The translations under genes were made by a program, and so were the position numbers. A DNA stretch of 34,835 nucleotides from the NCBI GenBank assembly GCA_050700835.1, contig JBOHDX010000160.1, positions 1 to 34,835 of the forward strand, written 5' to 3'. Position 1 is the stretch's first letter. Every line of letters starts with the position of its first letter. This document shows, one piece after another, positions 1 through 8,545 of the stretch. The notes beneath the pieces were generated by a model that did no database searches, was not told where the DNA came from, and was given only the letters and a program-made list of their open reading frames with translations. This stretch comes from JBOHDX01 sp050700835. GTDB taxonomy: Bacteria; Actinomycetota; Actinomycetes; Propionibacteriales; Nocardioidaceae.

Positions 1-123
1 CTCCCACAGGTACCAGGTCGCGGCAGACACCGGCTGGCCATCCGGGCGCAGTGTCGCGATCACAGCCGGGTTCGGCTTGGCCAGCAGCTCGGCGGCCTCT
101 GCAGGCAAGGGTGGTTTCGACAT
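1..123 (-). CDS. PPOX-class (F420/FMN-dependent) flavoprotein, N-terminal part only
   Basis: Forty-one codons of a gene that runs off the left edge. The start is an ATG at 123 preceded by a strong AAGGAGG. The visible protein begins MSKPPLPAEAAELL and continues with a segment of the type NPAVIATLRPDGQPVSAATWY. This is the first beta-strand pair of the pyridoxamine 5'-phosphate oxidase-like split barrel, as seen in actinobacterial F420-dependent PPOX proteins. Members of the family bind FMN or F420 and reduce or oxidise small molecules in the cytoplasm. The substrate cannot be judged from the N-terminus. The next gene is divergent, so this gene has its own promoter somewhere in 124-449. Confidence 0.8.
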   Translation of the reverse strand, partial: MSKPPLPAEAAELLAKPNPAVIATLRPDGQPVSAATWYLWE

Positions 124-449
124 CGGAGTCCTCCTTCGCGTCCCGCGGCCATGGTGCCCGGAGGCGTTGCCCTCCAACAACGACGGCATCCTGCGGCTCG
201 ACCCGTTGGCGAGAGCCCGGTTGCGGATCCGCTATCGGGGCGGCCGTCCCGCATCCGACACAGCAGCGGGACGTCGGCTCGCTTCGCCGTCGAGACGGCC
301 AAAGGCGACCGGTCATGGTTCCTGCTACGACGCAGATCCGCGGAGGGTCTGCTGCACGATCGGGTGACAGGTTCACCTATCCGTGCTGCAGACCCATTCG
401 ACAAGCCCAGGGATACGGATTCGCGGAGCTGCCTCATAGGCTCGCACCC
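124..449. other. Divergent intergenic region, no gene seen
   Basis: This is 326 bases between the flavoprotein start (minus strand) and the vanZ-like gene (plus strand). Open frames cross it on both strands, but they read as arginine/serine-rich composition with no recognisable domain and no start with a ribosome binding site. It should hold two divergent promoters. I see no convincing -35/-10 pair or long inverted repeat. Confidence 0.5.
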
Positions 450-922
450 GTGAACGGGCCAGTCAGCTACCTAATCTTCGCTGCGCTTCTGCTCGCGCTC
501 ACCAACTACGGCGTCATTCGCGCCGCCCGCAACTCACACCGCGGCCGCGCACCGTCATCATCGCGCTTGGCGCATGGTTGGCCGCAACCGGTTACATGAC
601 CATTCGACCACGGCCGGACCGCGCAGCGCGGCTCAACCTCATCCCATTCGTTGGTACCGGACACGACACCTCCTTCGACGTGGTGGTGAACATAGGAATC
701 TTCCTACCGCTCGGTCTCCTGCTCGCCGCGCTCGGCTGGCGGGCGCTCGTGGTCGTAGGTCTCGCGCTTGCGATCTCGCTGAGCATTGAGACCACTCAAT
801 ACATCACCGACTTCGGCCGCACCGCCGATGTGGACGACGTCATCCCCGACACCCTCGGAGCCTGCATCGGCTGGGCGATCGCGTGGCCGATCACCAGATC
901 ACGCACCCGCGCCCAGCGCTAA
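450..922 (+). pseudogene. VanZ-like membrane protein gene with an apparent frameshift
   Basis: From a GTG at 450 the frame gives a good first membrane helix (SYLIFAALLLALTNYGVI) and then loses coding character after about 540. From about 551 a different frame gives TVIIALGAWLAATGYM, then LNLIPF, a long helix, and the VanZ signature IETTQYITDFGRTADVDDVI with a final helix, ending in TAA at 922. Joined, these make one normal VanZ-family protein of about 155 residues. The second frame has no plausible start before a TTG at 578 without a ribosome binding site. The shift lies between about 530 and 551 and equals the loss of one base. VanZ-family proteins are small multi-helix membrane proteins, some linked to glycopeptide tolerance. 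The function here is unknown. A sequencing error would explain the shift equally well. Confidence 0.72.
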
Positions 923-1100
923 GCAACAAACCTCGAGCCGGCGACGAAACCGGCGCAGATCAGCCCCCCGTGGCGTTCGAGATGCAACAAGCAACCAGAC
1001 TGCGGCAGATCAAGATGCCGCATAACCCGTGTCCACCGTCCGGGGTCAGGGCCATCTCCGTACTGGGGTGCTCTAGTTGAGCCCGGTAGTCGCTGCACGG

Positions 1101-2267
1101 TCAGCCACCAGCCCTGAGCATCCGGTCGACCAGGGAGTTCGGCGGCACCAGGTCGACGCCGTCCGGGTTGGACAGGTAGCCAGCCCGGTGGCCCTTGTGG
1201 TGGGTGTGTCCGTATTGCCAGACAATCTTGTGGGTGCGTGGATTGATGATGAGGACCCGTTGATTGTAGTCGTCGTTGCACACGATGTCGCCGTTCGGCA
1301 TGGGTAGCGCCAGGGATGGGTGGTTCAGCGCGTTCGCGCCAGTGGGTTTGTATCGCCATAGGGCGGTGCCGGACTTGTTGAAGATGACGATCTGGCCGGG
1401 GTCGGAGTAGTCCACGGTCAGGTAGCGGTTCGGAGCGATCTGGTTGCTGTCGGAGGGGTAGAGAACGCCCGGCGGGTGAGCGGACCACATCACCTTGCCT
1501 CGCAGGTTCATCGCGGTCACCCAGTCGCCGCGGATCTCGGTGATCAGGAACTGGCTGTGGCCGAGGGGGAACATGCCGTTGGGGGCTCCGAAGGCTTGTG
1601 GCGGGTGGTGGTAGCCGCCGGTGATCTGGCCCCAGACCTGGCTGGGTCGGTGCGCGCCCTTGGCGATGTGCAGTAGTCGCTGGTTCTTGATGTCCGCGGT
1701 GACGATGGAGCCGTCCTTGAGCATGATCGCGTCATCGGGGTTCCACAGTCGGTTGGGCCCAGTGCCATGGACTCCGGGTTTGCCGTACTGGTAGGTGATC
1801 TTGTGGGTCGCGATGTCTATGACTCGTATGACGTAGTCGTCCTCCTCGGTGGCGATGATGTGGCGGCCATCGGGGGTGAAGAACGCGTCATCGGGGATCA
1901 AGAATGTCTGACCGGGTGCGAGGTCGCCCTTGCGGGGGAACTGCCAGCGGATCCTTCCCTGCGGGTCGACAATGATCAGCCGGTTGTTCGCCTTGTCGGC
2001 GATCAACAGACCGGTCGGTAGGGCCGCGGGGTTCGATCCGGGCCGGAGGTGACCGACGCTCTGTGGAGGGGCTTTCTTCTGCCACGGTTCAAGCGCTGGG
2101 CGGGCCGCGGCCGATCTCGGGTTCGTCGCATGGGAGGAGCCGGACGTTTGGGGGTTTCCGGTCCTCGTCCCGCTGCTGCAAGCTGCGAGGGTGAGCGCCG
2201 CTGCCGCGAGCAAACACAAGTGGCGGAACACTTTGCTCCTGGGTGATCTCCTCATAGGGCTCATCAT
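1101..2267 (-). CDS. Secreted lipoprotein with a beta-propeller (NHL/PQQ-like repeats)
   Basis: The protein is about 388 residues. It begins with a basic n-region and hydrophobic core ending in the lipobox LTLAAC, so it should be lipid-anchored outside the cell membrane. The mature part has repeating blade-like segments, for example LLIADKANNRLIIVDPQGRI, IRVIDIATHKITYQYG, SIVTADIKNQRLLHI and VLIINPRTHKIVWQYG. These fit NHL/PQQ-like or arylsulfotransferase-like beta-propellers. I placed the start at the first ATG of the signal peptide (2267). The ATGs at 2264 and 2255, or a GTG at 2231 that has a closer AGGAG, are possible. It is convergent with the vanZ-like gene. No catalytic motif is evident, and a binding or scaffold role is possible. 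Confidence 0.78.
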   Translation of the reverse strand: MMSPMRRSPRSKVFRHLCLLAAAALTLAACSSGTRTGNPQTSGSSHATNPRSAAARPALEPWQKKAPPQSVGHLRPGSNPAALPTGLLIADKANNRLIIVDPQGRIRWQFPRKGDLAPGQTFLIPDDAFFTPDGRHIIATEEDDYVIRVIDIATHKITYQYGKPGVHGTGPNRLWNPDDAIMLKDGSIVTADIKNQRLLHIAKGAHRPSQVWGQITGGYHHPPQAFGAPNGMFPLGHSQFLITEIRGDWVTAMNLRGKVMWSAHPPGVLYPSDSNQIAPNRYLTVDYSDPGQIVIFNKSGTALWRYKPTGANALNHPSLALPMPNGDIVCNDDYNQRVLIINPRTHKIVWQYGHTHHKGHRAGYLSNPDGVDLVPPNSLVDRMLRAGG

Positions 2268-2406
2268 GACGCGGGACCTACGGCCGAGATGGAGCGGAGC
2301 CCCCTCGCCACACCCAGCAGCCACGCGGCCCGACTCGTGACAGCCGCGGCGGCACGTCGCCGACGCCATTCCAGTCCACCGGAGGCCGCCAATATGGAGC
2401 CACACC

Positions 2407-2964
2407 CTAGCGCGAACCTTCGCTTCGCAGCAGCTCAAGACGGTTCAACAGCTCTTCGAGTGCCTCCTCGAACTCGGTCGCGGCACGGTCCTCGGCCAGT
2501 CCTTCTCGTAGCCGACGCACGACCGGATACGCGCGCAGGCTTCCGGAGGGCTCTTCCGCGTCCGCCAGTACGTCGAGCGGACCGACGTCGGCTCCGTGTG
2601 TGGATACTTCCAACAGCAGATGCCCCAGGAGGAAGCTGGTGAACGCGCGATACCCGGCAACGGCGGCGTCGTCTGAGAAGCCTTCGTCGGTGAGCGCGTC
2701 GAGGAACGCCTCGACCCACTTCAGGCTCCGAAGCGGAGGACGCAACCACGGAGCTTCTGGCGGCCTGGAGGCAACAAGAGGAAAAACCTTGGGGTGCGCC
2801 AGGGCTACTCGCCGAAGGCCGTGCGCCAGACGCTGCAAGAAGTCCTGCCACCCGTCCTGCGGTGCGGGCAGCACGTTCTCGTCGTCGTCGAGCTCGCTCG
2901 CGATGGCGACCACGACGGCATCGAGAAGGTCTTCCTTGCTCGGCACGTAGCGGTAGAGCGACAT
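2407..2964 (-). pseudogene. TetR-family regulator lacking most of its helix-turn-helix
   Basis: The visible part starts in the recognition helix (LLGVEAMSLYRYVPSKEDLL) and runs through a TetR_C-type ligand domain of about 160 residues to a stop at 2407. In this family, that helix is normally preceded by about 35 residues forming helices 1 and 2. Here the same frame stays open upstream only to about 3075, reads proline-rich unrelated sequence (PTLGPIQPVDPGRLIEA), and then meets TGA. No start codon with a ribosome binding site lies upstream. The ATG at 2964 is inside the recognition helix and would give a protein that cannot bind DNA in the usual way. It is divergent from the methyltransferase gene at 3092, which is also broken. 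The pair looks like a decayed regulator/target unit. Confidence 0.75.
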
Positions 2965-3091
2965 CGCCTCGACGCCGAGCAGGGCCTCGATCAGTCGACC
3001 GGGATCAACGGGTTGAATCGGGCCGAGGGTGGGTTTGATGGCAGCCCTGGTCCGGTGGGTACCGACGGCAAGACGTCAGTAGGGTTGCTAC

Positions 3092-3871
3092 GTGGAGCAG
3101 GATGAGCGGCTACTTCTCAGTTCGCCTTTCGGAGTTGCGGCGAGCGCCTATTCCGAGCATCGCCCGGACTACGCGCAGGAGGCTGTGCGGTGGGCTCTCG
3201 AACCTGCCCCCGGCACACGTGTTCTCGATCTAGGCGCCGGAACGGGCAAGCTCACGGCGACGCTTTTGACGCTCGGTGTCGAAGTCATCGCTGTTGAGCC
3301 CGACCCAGCGATGCTGAGCTAGCTGCGCCGCTCACTGCCCCATGTTCACGCCCTGCCGGGTAGTGCCGAGGCAATACCGCTGCCGGACTCGTCGGTCGAT
3401 GCCGTGGTAGCCGGCAACGCCATGCACTGGTTCGACATGGGCCTGGCCGCCCCAGAGATCATCAGGGTGCTCCGGTCCGACGGCGTACTGGCCGGGCTGT
3501 GGAACGTTTTCGACAACCGAGTCGACTGGGTTGCACAGCTCGAGCGGGTTAGCGGTGCCGCGGCCATCGGCCCGCGCGATACCCGCAGCAGTTGGTTCGC
3601 CGCGCCAGGAGACGCCCACCTGCCAGACCTTGGCACGATCACAGATCTCAGAACGCCACAGCGGGCCGAGTTCAGCCACGGGCAACAACGCAATGCCGAG
3701 GCCCTGGTCGCCACATTGGCGACCAAAGCAGCGGTTCTGGTGATGCCCGAGTGGGAGCGAGCAACCACGCTTGAGCGAGTCCGCGACTTTCTCGCAGGCA
3801 GACCGGAGACCGCTCACGGCGAGTTCACCCTGCCGATGCTGACTGCCGTGCTTCGCGCTCAGCGACTGTGA
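3092..3871 (+). pseudogene. Class I SAM-dependent methyltransferase gene with an in-frame amber codon
   Basis: The frame from a GTG at 3092 encodes a typical N-terminus (SPFGVAASAYSEHRPDY), then the SAM-binding motif I (VLDLGAGTGKLT) and the acidic strand-2 motif VIAVEPDPAML. TAG at 3320-3322 then ends translation. The same frame resumes at once with LRRSLPHVHALPGSAEAIPL, then AVVAGNAMHWFD and a full C-terminal half to TGA at 3871. Without the TAG the product would be 259 residues, a normal length for this Methyltransf_11-type family. TAG is one base from GAG (Glu), a residue that fits well here. A nonsense mutation is the simplest reading. The 76-residue product alone would lack half of the Rossmann fold. 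Confidence 0.88.
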
Positions 3872-4014
3872 AAGCATGCTGCCGGCGTCGGTAAATGAGT
3901 CCCAATGACGTATCCCCTGCTCCGACCCGCTCCGCGTGACCATCCTCATCTGGAGCAGTCAGGCCGAGGCGAACTGGCTGACAATCGCGCCGCGAAGCGC
4001 CGTAGCGTGCCCAC

Positions 4015-4497
4015 GTGTTGCCAGCTTCGACCACTCGGCTCCGCTTCGGTGAGATGACTGAGGCAGACCTGCCCGACATCGTCCGCCTGGACATCGGAGG
4101 TTCTCGTGGACCGGAGAGCTGGATCGCGTGGAGCCGCCAGAACTACGCCGAGCACGGGTTCGGGCTCTGGGTGATCGAGACGTCGGCCGGTGGGTTCGTC
4201 GGCGACTGCGGTCTGACTATGCAGGAGGTGGAGGGCGAGTGGCTGGTCGAGGTCGGCTGGCACGTGAGCAGCGATGTGCGTCGCCGGGGGTACGCCGCCG
4301 AGGCGGCTGAAGCAGTCCGCGAAGCCGCCCGTGTCCGTGGTGTCGAGCACCTGATTGCGATCATTCGGCCCGACAACGTGGCATCTCAGGGTGTGGCGAG
4401 GAAGATCGGCCTGACCCTCGAGCGTGAGGTCTTCAAGCGCGGTGGACCGGCGCTGATCTTCGGAGCGGACCTGCACCCGGCGGACCAAGATCGATAG
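4015..4497 (+). CDS. GNAT-family N-acetyltransferase
   Basis: This is a 160-residue protein starting at a GTG, with a TTG one codon on as an alternative. It has the opening TRLRFGEMTEADLPDIVRLD, the strand pair GLWVIETSAGGFVGDCGL, and motif A around VEVGWHVSSDVRRRGYAAEA, where the R-R-x-G-Y-A segment binds the CoA pyrophosphate. IRPDNVASQGVARKIGL is the usual C-terminal motif B. It resembles RimJ/RimL-like acetyltransferases that act on amino groups of small molecules or ribosomal proteins. The acceptor cannot be predicted. No clear Shine-Dalgarno precedes the start. A small membrane-protein frame follows after 12 bases. Confidence 0.88.
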   Translation: MLPASTTRLRFGEMTEADLPDIVRLDIGGSRGPESWIAWSRQNYAEHGFGLWVIETSAGGFVGDCGLTMQEVEGEWLVEVGWHVSSDVRRRGYAAEAAEAVREAARVRGVEHLIAIIRPDNVASQGVARKIGLTLEREVFKRGGPALIFGADLHPADQDR

Positions 4498-4509
4498 CGA
4501 ATCGCTCTC

Positions 4510-4698
4510 GTGCTTGTCACCATTTACGCGGCATTCGCCGTCCTGGCGCTGGTTCGCGAGAACTGGGTGGTCGCCGGCGCGATGGCCATCTTCCTCGTCG
4601 TCGCGGTCGCCATGCTTCGGCAGCGGTCGCGAACGGGCGAGCCAATCTCGTTTCTTACAACCGTTGTACGGATGCTGATGCGGCGCGGTAGCAGTTGA
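4510..4698 (+). CDS. Small hydrophobic protein, unknown function
   Basis: This 62-residue frame starts at a GTG 12 bases after the acetyltransferase stop. It contains two short hydrophobic stretches (LVTIYAAFAVLALV and VVAGAMAIFLVVAVAML) separated by RENW, followed by a basic tail. It could be a small membrane protein translated with the acetyltransferase. There is no good ribosome binding site and no recognised family, so this is a tentative call. Confidence 0.4.
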   Translation: MLVTIYAAFAVLALVRENWVVAGAMAIFLVVAVAMLRQRSRTGEPISFLTTVVRMLMRRGSS

Positions 4699-4861
4699 CC
4701 AGATCCTCCTTCTATCTTGCGGCAGTCAAAGCTGGCACTTCGAATGAGCCGCCGCGTCGCGCGCTAACTGCGGCCAATCCGTGTGTCCCGCTGATCGTCG
4801 CGCCACGATGGGGGAGTCGCTGGTGCGGCTGTATCGAGAGCACCGACAGATTGGGGATGCA

Positions 4862-5089
4862 ATGAGATGGGACTGGGGTCGCCCTTTCGGCGCGGAGCCT
4901 GGAACACACGGCCGCTTCGGTATGACCACCACATTCGGATGGGTCATTGTCGGAATTGGCTTTCTGCTGCTCGGCCTTCTTGGACGGGGGGGCGTGACGA
5001 TGATGGTGCTCGGCAGCGCCATGCTCTTGCTCGCCTTGGTCGGTTTCGGCATGGCCGCCGGCGTCATTCCACGCCGAGGCGCCAAGTAG
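4862..5089 (+). CDS. Small two-helix membrane protein
   Basis: Seventy-five residues from an ATG at 4862, with a GGGG stretch a few bases upstream. A GTG at 4781 would add 27 residues without hydrophobic or conserved character, so the shorter form is preferred. The protein has a polar N-terminal segment (MRWDWGRPFG) and two membrane helices (FGWVIVGIGFLLLGLLG and MMVLGSAMLLLALVGFGMAAG), then a basic end. No family is recognised. It is followed after 83 bases by another small membrane-protein gene with a strong ribosome binding site. Confidence 0.5.
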   Translation: MRWDWGRPFGAEPGTHGRFGMTTTFGWVIVGIGFLLLGLLGRGGVTMMVLGSAMLLLALVGFGMAAGVIPRRGAK

Positions 5090-5172
5090 GCCGAACTAGA
5101 TTCACTGTCATCGGCAAATCTGGTAAACCCGACGGTCCGTGCCAGATCCCAGATGAGGAAGGGTAAGGAGAG

Positions 5173-5445
5173 ATGGCAGTCGCCTTGATCGTGGTCGGTG
5201 TGCTGTGGATGCTCGGGATCGTGCTGTTTGTCCTTGGGCAGCGGGACGTCATCCCTGACGACCCACGACGGCCGGTCAGGTACTACTACCCCGGACAGTT
5301 CTCGATCTGGCCGACTCCACCGTTGCACCCGGTTCGCATCCAGCGGCACTCTTGGCGGTGGCACATCGGTATGGCACTGGGCCTCTATATGCCGATGATC
5401 GCCGCTGGCATCGTTCTCATCTGGCTATTCCAGCGACTGGCCTGA
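5173..5445 (+). CDS. Small membrane protein with a strong ribosome binding site
   Basis: The 90-residue protein starts at an ATG preceded by AAGGAG at ideal spacing, so it is very likely translated. An N-terminal helix (VALIVVGVLWMLGIVLFVL) is followed by a polar segment of about 40 residues rich in Pro, Arg and aromatic residues (YYYPGQFSIWPTPPLHPV). A second helix (IGMALGLYMPMIAAGIVLIW) ends the protein. No domain is recognised. The layout suggests a hairpin with both ends on the same side of the membrane. Confidence 0.7.
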   Translation: MAVALIVVGVLWMLGIVLFVLGQRDVIPDDPRRPVRYYYPGQFSIWPTPPLHPVRIQRHSWRWHIGMALGLYMPMIAAGIVLIWLFQRLA

Positions 5446-5627
5446 CTACGCAAGCGGAAGTTCGAGTGATCGGACACCGAATCAGGATCCCCTTCGGGAC
5501 GAGCGAGGGGTTGACCGCGCTCGGCTCGCTCAGCGCCGCATCGGGTTCCTGATCCGGTGCGCCGTCCAGGACGCGGAGTGCAACCTGTGCTTGGCCCGAC
5601 GTTCTCGGGCTGTGAGCAGCGGTGGTT

Positions 5628-6179
5628 TCACCCTCCGACCGCACATGCCGGGATTCCGTACGCGCTGACCTGCTGGTCGAAGTGGTCGAATGGAGCGCGG
5701 GAGGCGGGTGACAGGATCTGCGGATTGTGCTTCGCGCTGTCGACGGCGGCCCGTCCGGTGTCAATGATGCTGGTGACCGCGGCCTGGTCTCCTGTCGGGA
5801 CAGGGAGTTCGCCGAGGTCGTGCAACCGTTGCTCGACGATGGGCAGCACGACGTCGACCATGAACGGTCGCCAGGTCTGGGTGGTGGGCGGGCGGCTACC
5901 GAATGCCGTGCGGGCTGAGTTTCGGAGTTTGTTGTTGTTCTTGGTGCAGATGGCGTTCGCCCGCGCCACGAACGCGGTCTTCGACCCCTGGGCGGCGGAC
6001 GGTCGGCTCGAACTCGGCGAGCTGGGCAAGCTCGGCTGGGCCGACTCGGAGCAGGCGCCGAGAAGGCTCACCGCGTAGAGCAGGGCTACGACGAAGAGCG
6101 CGCGTCGGGGTGCCACTGGTGTCGCATCGGCAACTTGAATGTCGCGTCGGCTGACGGTTCGTCGGTGCGCGGTAGTCAT
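5628..6179 (-). CDS. Lipoprotein of unknown function
   Basis: The start is an ATG at 6179 with CAGGAG five bases upstream, giving 183 residues. The N-terminus is long and basic, followed by a hydrophobic core (LFVVALLYAVSLLGAC) whose Cys sits in a good lipobox. A Ser/Pro-rich linker follows. The mature domain contains FVARANAICTKNNNKL, a stretch around VVLPIVEQRLHDLGELPVP, and a C-terminal YGIPACAVGG. The paired cysteines, one near the domain start and one at the end, resemble a group of small actinobacterial exported proteins of unknown role. It precedes a small membrane protein and is divergent from the two-component system. Both may be targets of that system, but this is only a positional inference. 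Confidence 0.72.
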   Translation of the reverse strand: MTTAHRRTVSRRDIQVADATPVAPRRALFVVALLYAVSLLGACSESAQPSLPSSPSSSRPSAAQGSKTAFVARANAICTKNNNKLRNSARTAFGSRPPTTQTWRPFMVDVVLPIVEQRLHDLGELPVPTGDQAAVTSIIDTGRAAVDSAKHNPQILSPASRAPFDHFDQQVSAYGIPACAVGG

Positions 6180-6238
6180 GGATCTCCTGTCTCGGAAGGA
6201 CCGTCCGGCGACGTCGTCGACTCGGCCGACTGCTCGCC

Positions 6239-6463
6239 TCACGGGGCCGCGCGGCGCCGGCGCGTCGCACCGGTTACCCAGACGGCGAGGGTGATGAGCA
6301 GGGCTAGGGTTCCGGCCAGGAATCCCATCCAGAAGATGCCGCCGATGAGGTGGTTGGTGCCGTGCGTTGCGTTGCTGTAGCGGGGAATGCCGGCGAGTAC
6401 GAATAGCGTGATGTCCAGGACGGCGAGAGCGATCGCGACGTGCTGGATGCGGATATGTGTCAT
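6239..6463 (-). CDS. Small two-helix membrane protein
   Basis: The ATG at 6463 has GGAGG at ideal distance. The 74-residue product is MTHIRIQHVAIALAV followed by two or three hydrophobic segments (IALAVLDITLFVLAGI, LIGGIFWMGFLAGTLALLITLAVWVTG) and a basic tail. It has no recognised domain. Fifty-nine bases separate its stop from the lipoprotein start on the same strand, so the two may be co-transcribed. The histidine kinase gene is divergent, 178 bases away. Confidence 0.72.
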   Translation of the reverse strand: MTHIRIQHVAIALAVLDITLFVLAGIPRYSNATHGTNHLIGGIFWMGFLAGTLALLITLAVWVTGATRRRRAAP

Positions 6464-6641
6464 GAGAGCCTCCGGGAAGTGCCGGGCTGGTGCCTGGCGT
6501 CCCAAACGCTATCCGCGGCCTCGCCTGGCTGTCCTCACCCAGCCGGGGCCGACCGTCTCCCCCGCGAGGTGGAATGTTCGGCCGACCCCCTCCACCACGA
6601 AGTTGATCTGATACCAGGTCGTCTCGCCCTACTCTTTGCTT

Positions 6642-7823
6642 ATGTGGCGAGGTGTGGCGACCCGGAGGCACGAGGCGTTCGACGTCCTGGTGGCCGCCGT
6701 GCTGCTCGGCGCCGGATTGGCCGATCTGTTCGGCGGGGTTCTCGGGGGTGTTTTCCCGGGCTCGCGGTGGGTGCATCTGCCGTTCGTCGTCGCCATGTCG
6801 GTGCCTGTGGTGTGGCGGCGCAAGTGGCCACTCGGCACACTGCTGGTCGTCGCGATCGTCCAGTCGATCTGGCTGTTCGGCCTATACCCGCTCGATCAGC
6901 AGCCGCCCTTCGAGCCGTTCGTCGCTCTGCTGATCGCGGTGTACTCCGCGTCGGCGTACTCCGACGGACACGCTGCCCGCGCGGCCTGGGTCACCGTCGC
7001 TCTCGGCGTGCTGTCCGACATTCCGTCGCTGATCGAGGGGAAGCCGATCGGCAACGTCGCCGGACCCGACGTCACGCTGCTGATCGCCTTCAGCCTCGGC
7101 CTCGGTTTCGCCCGCAGCCGCCGCCGTGCCGATGCGCAGGAGCGCCGCGCAGCGCAGGCCGAGCAGGAGGCAACCGAGGCGGCGGACCGCGCGGCGGCCG
7201 AGGAACGCGCACGCATCGCCCGGGAGCTGCACGACGTGATCTCACACGATGTCAGCCTCATGGTGCTTCAGGCATCGGTCGAACGGCGCGTGTCACCGCA
7301 GGATTCCGCGAGCACCGCCCGGACGCTGGAGAGCATCGAGTCCACCGGACGAGAGGCGCTCGGGGAACTGCGGCGGATGCTCGGGGTATTGCGCAAGAGC
7401 AGCGAGAACGCGCCCCTGCAACCACAGCCAGGATTGGCGCAACTGCTCGACCTCGTCGAGCACGCACGGCACGCCGGAGTGGTCGTCGATCTGACCATTG
7501 AGGGGAACCCGGCGCCGCTGCCTGCCGGTGTGGATTTGGCCGCCTACCGGATTGTGCAGGAGTCGCTGACCAACATCGTCAAGCACGCGGGCGGCAGCAC
7601 GGCTAGCGTCACCGTGCGGTACGCGGCCGACGGGGTCGAGATCGACGTGAGCAACGACGCGACCTCCGCCGCCGCCGCCGCCGCTGTCGCGATGCCTCAG
7701 GGTGGTCAGGGTCTCGTCGGGCTGCGTGAGCGTGCCGTGCTGTACGGCGGCTCGTTCGAGGCCGGACCGCAATCAAGCGGCGGCTTTCGCGTCCGAGCCC
7801 GGGTACCGGTGGCCGGCACATGA
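6642..7823 (+). CDS. Sensor histidine kinase (NarL-type partner, HisKA_3)
   Basis: The 393-residue protein has several membrane helices in the first 155 residues and a charged coiled-coil linker (about 158-190). A HisKA_3 dimerisation domain with the phospho-acceptor H197 in RIARELHDVISHDVS follows, then an HATPase_c domain with N-box YRIVQESLTNIVKHAG and G-rich GQGLVGLRERAVLYGG. It autophosphorylates on His and passes the phosphate to the response regulator encoded next. The genes overlap by four bases (ATGA), so they are translationally coupled. The ATG at 6642 has no Shine-Dalgarno. A TACTCT at 6630-6635 is placed so that transcription could begin at the ATG, which would make the mRNA leaderless. 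The signal sensed is unknown. Confidence 0.93.
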   Translation: MWRGVATRRHEAFDVLVAAVLLGAGLADLFGGVLGGVFPGSRWVHLPFVVAMSVPVVWRRKWPLGTLLVVAIVQSIWLFGLYPLDQQPPFEPFVALLIAVYSASAYSDGHAARAAWVTVALGVLSDIPSLIEGKPIGNVAGPDVTLLIAFSLGLGFARSRRRADAQERRAAQAEQEATEAADRAAAEERARIARELHDVISHDVSLMVLQASVERRVSPQDSASTARTLESIESTGREALGELRRMLGVLRKSSENAPLQPQPGLAQLLDLVEHARHAGVVVDLTIEGNPAPLPAGVDLAAYRIVQESLTNIVKHAGGSTASVTVRYAADGVEIDVSNDATSAAAAAAVAMPQGGQGLVGLRERAVLYGGSFEAGPQSSGGFRVRARVPVAGT

Positions 7824-8485
7824 TCGTGCGCGTCGTGGTCGCCGACGACCAGCGCATGGTCCGTGCTGGATTCACCCGGCTACTCGACATGGAGCCCGGA
7901 TTACAAGTTGTCGGGGAAGCGGCCGACGGCGCCCAGGCCGTGGACCTCGTCACGCGACTGCATCCGCACGTCGCGCTGCTCGACATCCGGATGCCCACGA
8001 TGGACGGCATCGAGGCCGCCCGACGCATCGTCCGCTTCACCGATACCCGGGTCGTCATCCTCACGACGTTCGACCTGGACGAATACGTCTATGACGCGCT
8101 CCGCGCTGGCGCCAGCGGATTCCTGCTCAAGGACTCGCCACCCGAGCAGGTGGTTGCGGCCATCCACGTCGCCGCCGAAGGTGACGCGCTGATCGCGCCT
8201 TCAGTGACCCGTCGGCTCCTTGACGAATTCGTACGTCGCCCACATCCGGGCGCTGCTCACCAGGCCCTGGCTCAGCTCACCGACCGAGAGCGTGACGTGT
8301 TGCAACGCCTGGGCCGAGGACTGTCGAACGCCGAGATCGCGGCAGAACTCTTCCTCGGTGAAGCAACAATCAAAACCCACACCGGAAATGTGCTCAGCAA
8401 ACTCGGACTTCGTGACCGGGTGCAGGCGGTCGTCTTTGCCTATGAGCACGGCCTGATCACCCCGGGATCCACTTTTGTCGACTAA
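7820..8485 (+). CDS. NarL/FixJ-family response regulator
   Basis: The 221-residue protein has a receiver domain with acidic pair D9-D10, phospho-acceptor D55 in LLDIRMP, the conserved Thr/Thr-Phe region (VVILTTFD) and Lys in GFLLKDSPP. A LuxR-type helix-turn-helix follows (LTDRERDVLQRLGRGLSNAEIA ending TIKTHTGNVLSKLGLRDR). The start overlaps the histidine kinase stop as ATGA. It is a DNA-binding activator or repressor controlled by the upstream kinase. The target genes are not visible. The divergent small membrane protein and lipoprotein genes are candidates by position. Confidence 0.95.
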   Translation: MIVRVVVADDQRMVRAGFTRLLDMEPGLQVVGEAADGAQAVDLVTRLHPHVALLDIRMPTMDGIEAARRIVRFTDTRVVILTTFDLDEYVYDALRAGASGFLLKDSPPEQVVAAIHVAAEGDALIAPSVTRRLLDEFVRRPHPGAAHQALAQLTDRERDVLQRLGRGLSNAEIAAELFLGEATIKTHTGNVLSKLGLRDRVQAVVFAYEHGLITPGSTFVD

Positions 8486-8545
8486 ACCATGCATCCGCAG
8501 CCCGTCCGAGTTTCCTGATTGGCGATCCCTTTGCGGACAGCCCGG

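Noticed and set aside
3320..3322. Programmed stop read-through or special amino acid at the methyltransferase TAG
   Set aside because: No conserved stem or pyrrolysine/suppressor context is visible, and the neighbouring genes are also decayed. A point mutation is simpler.
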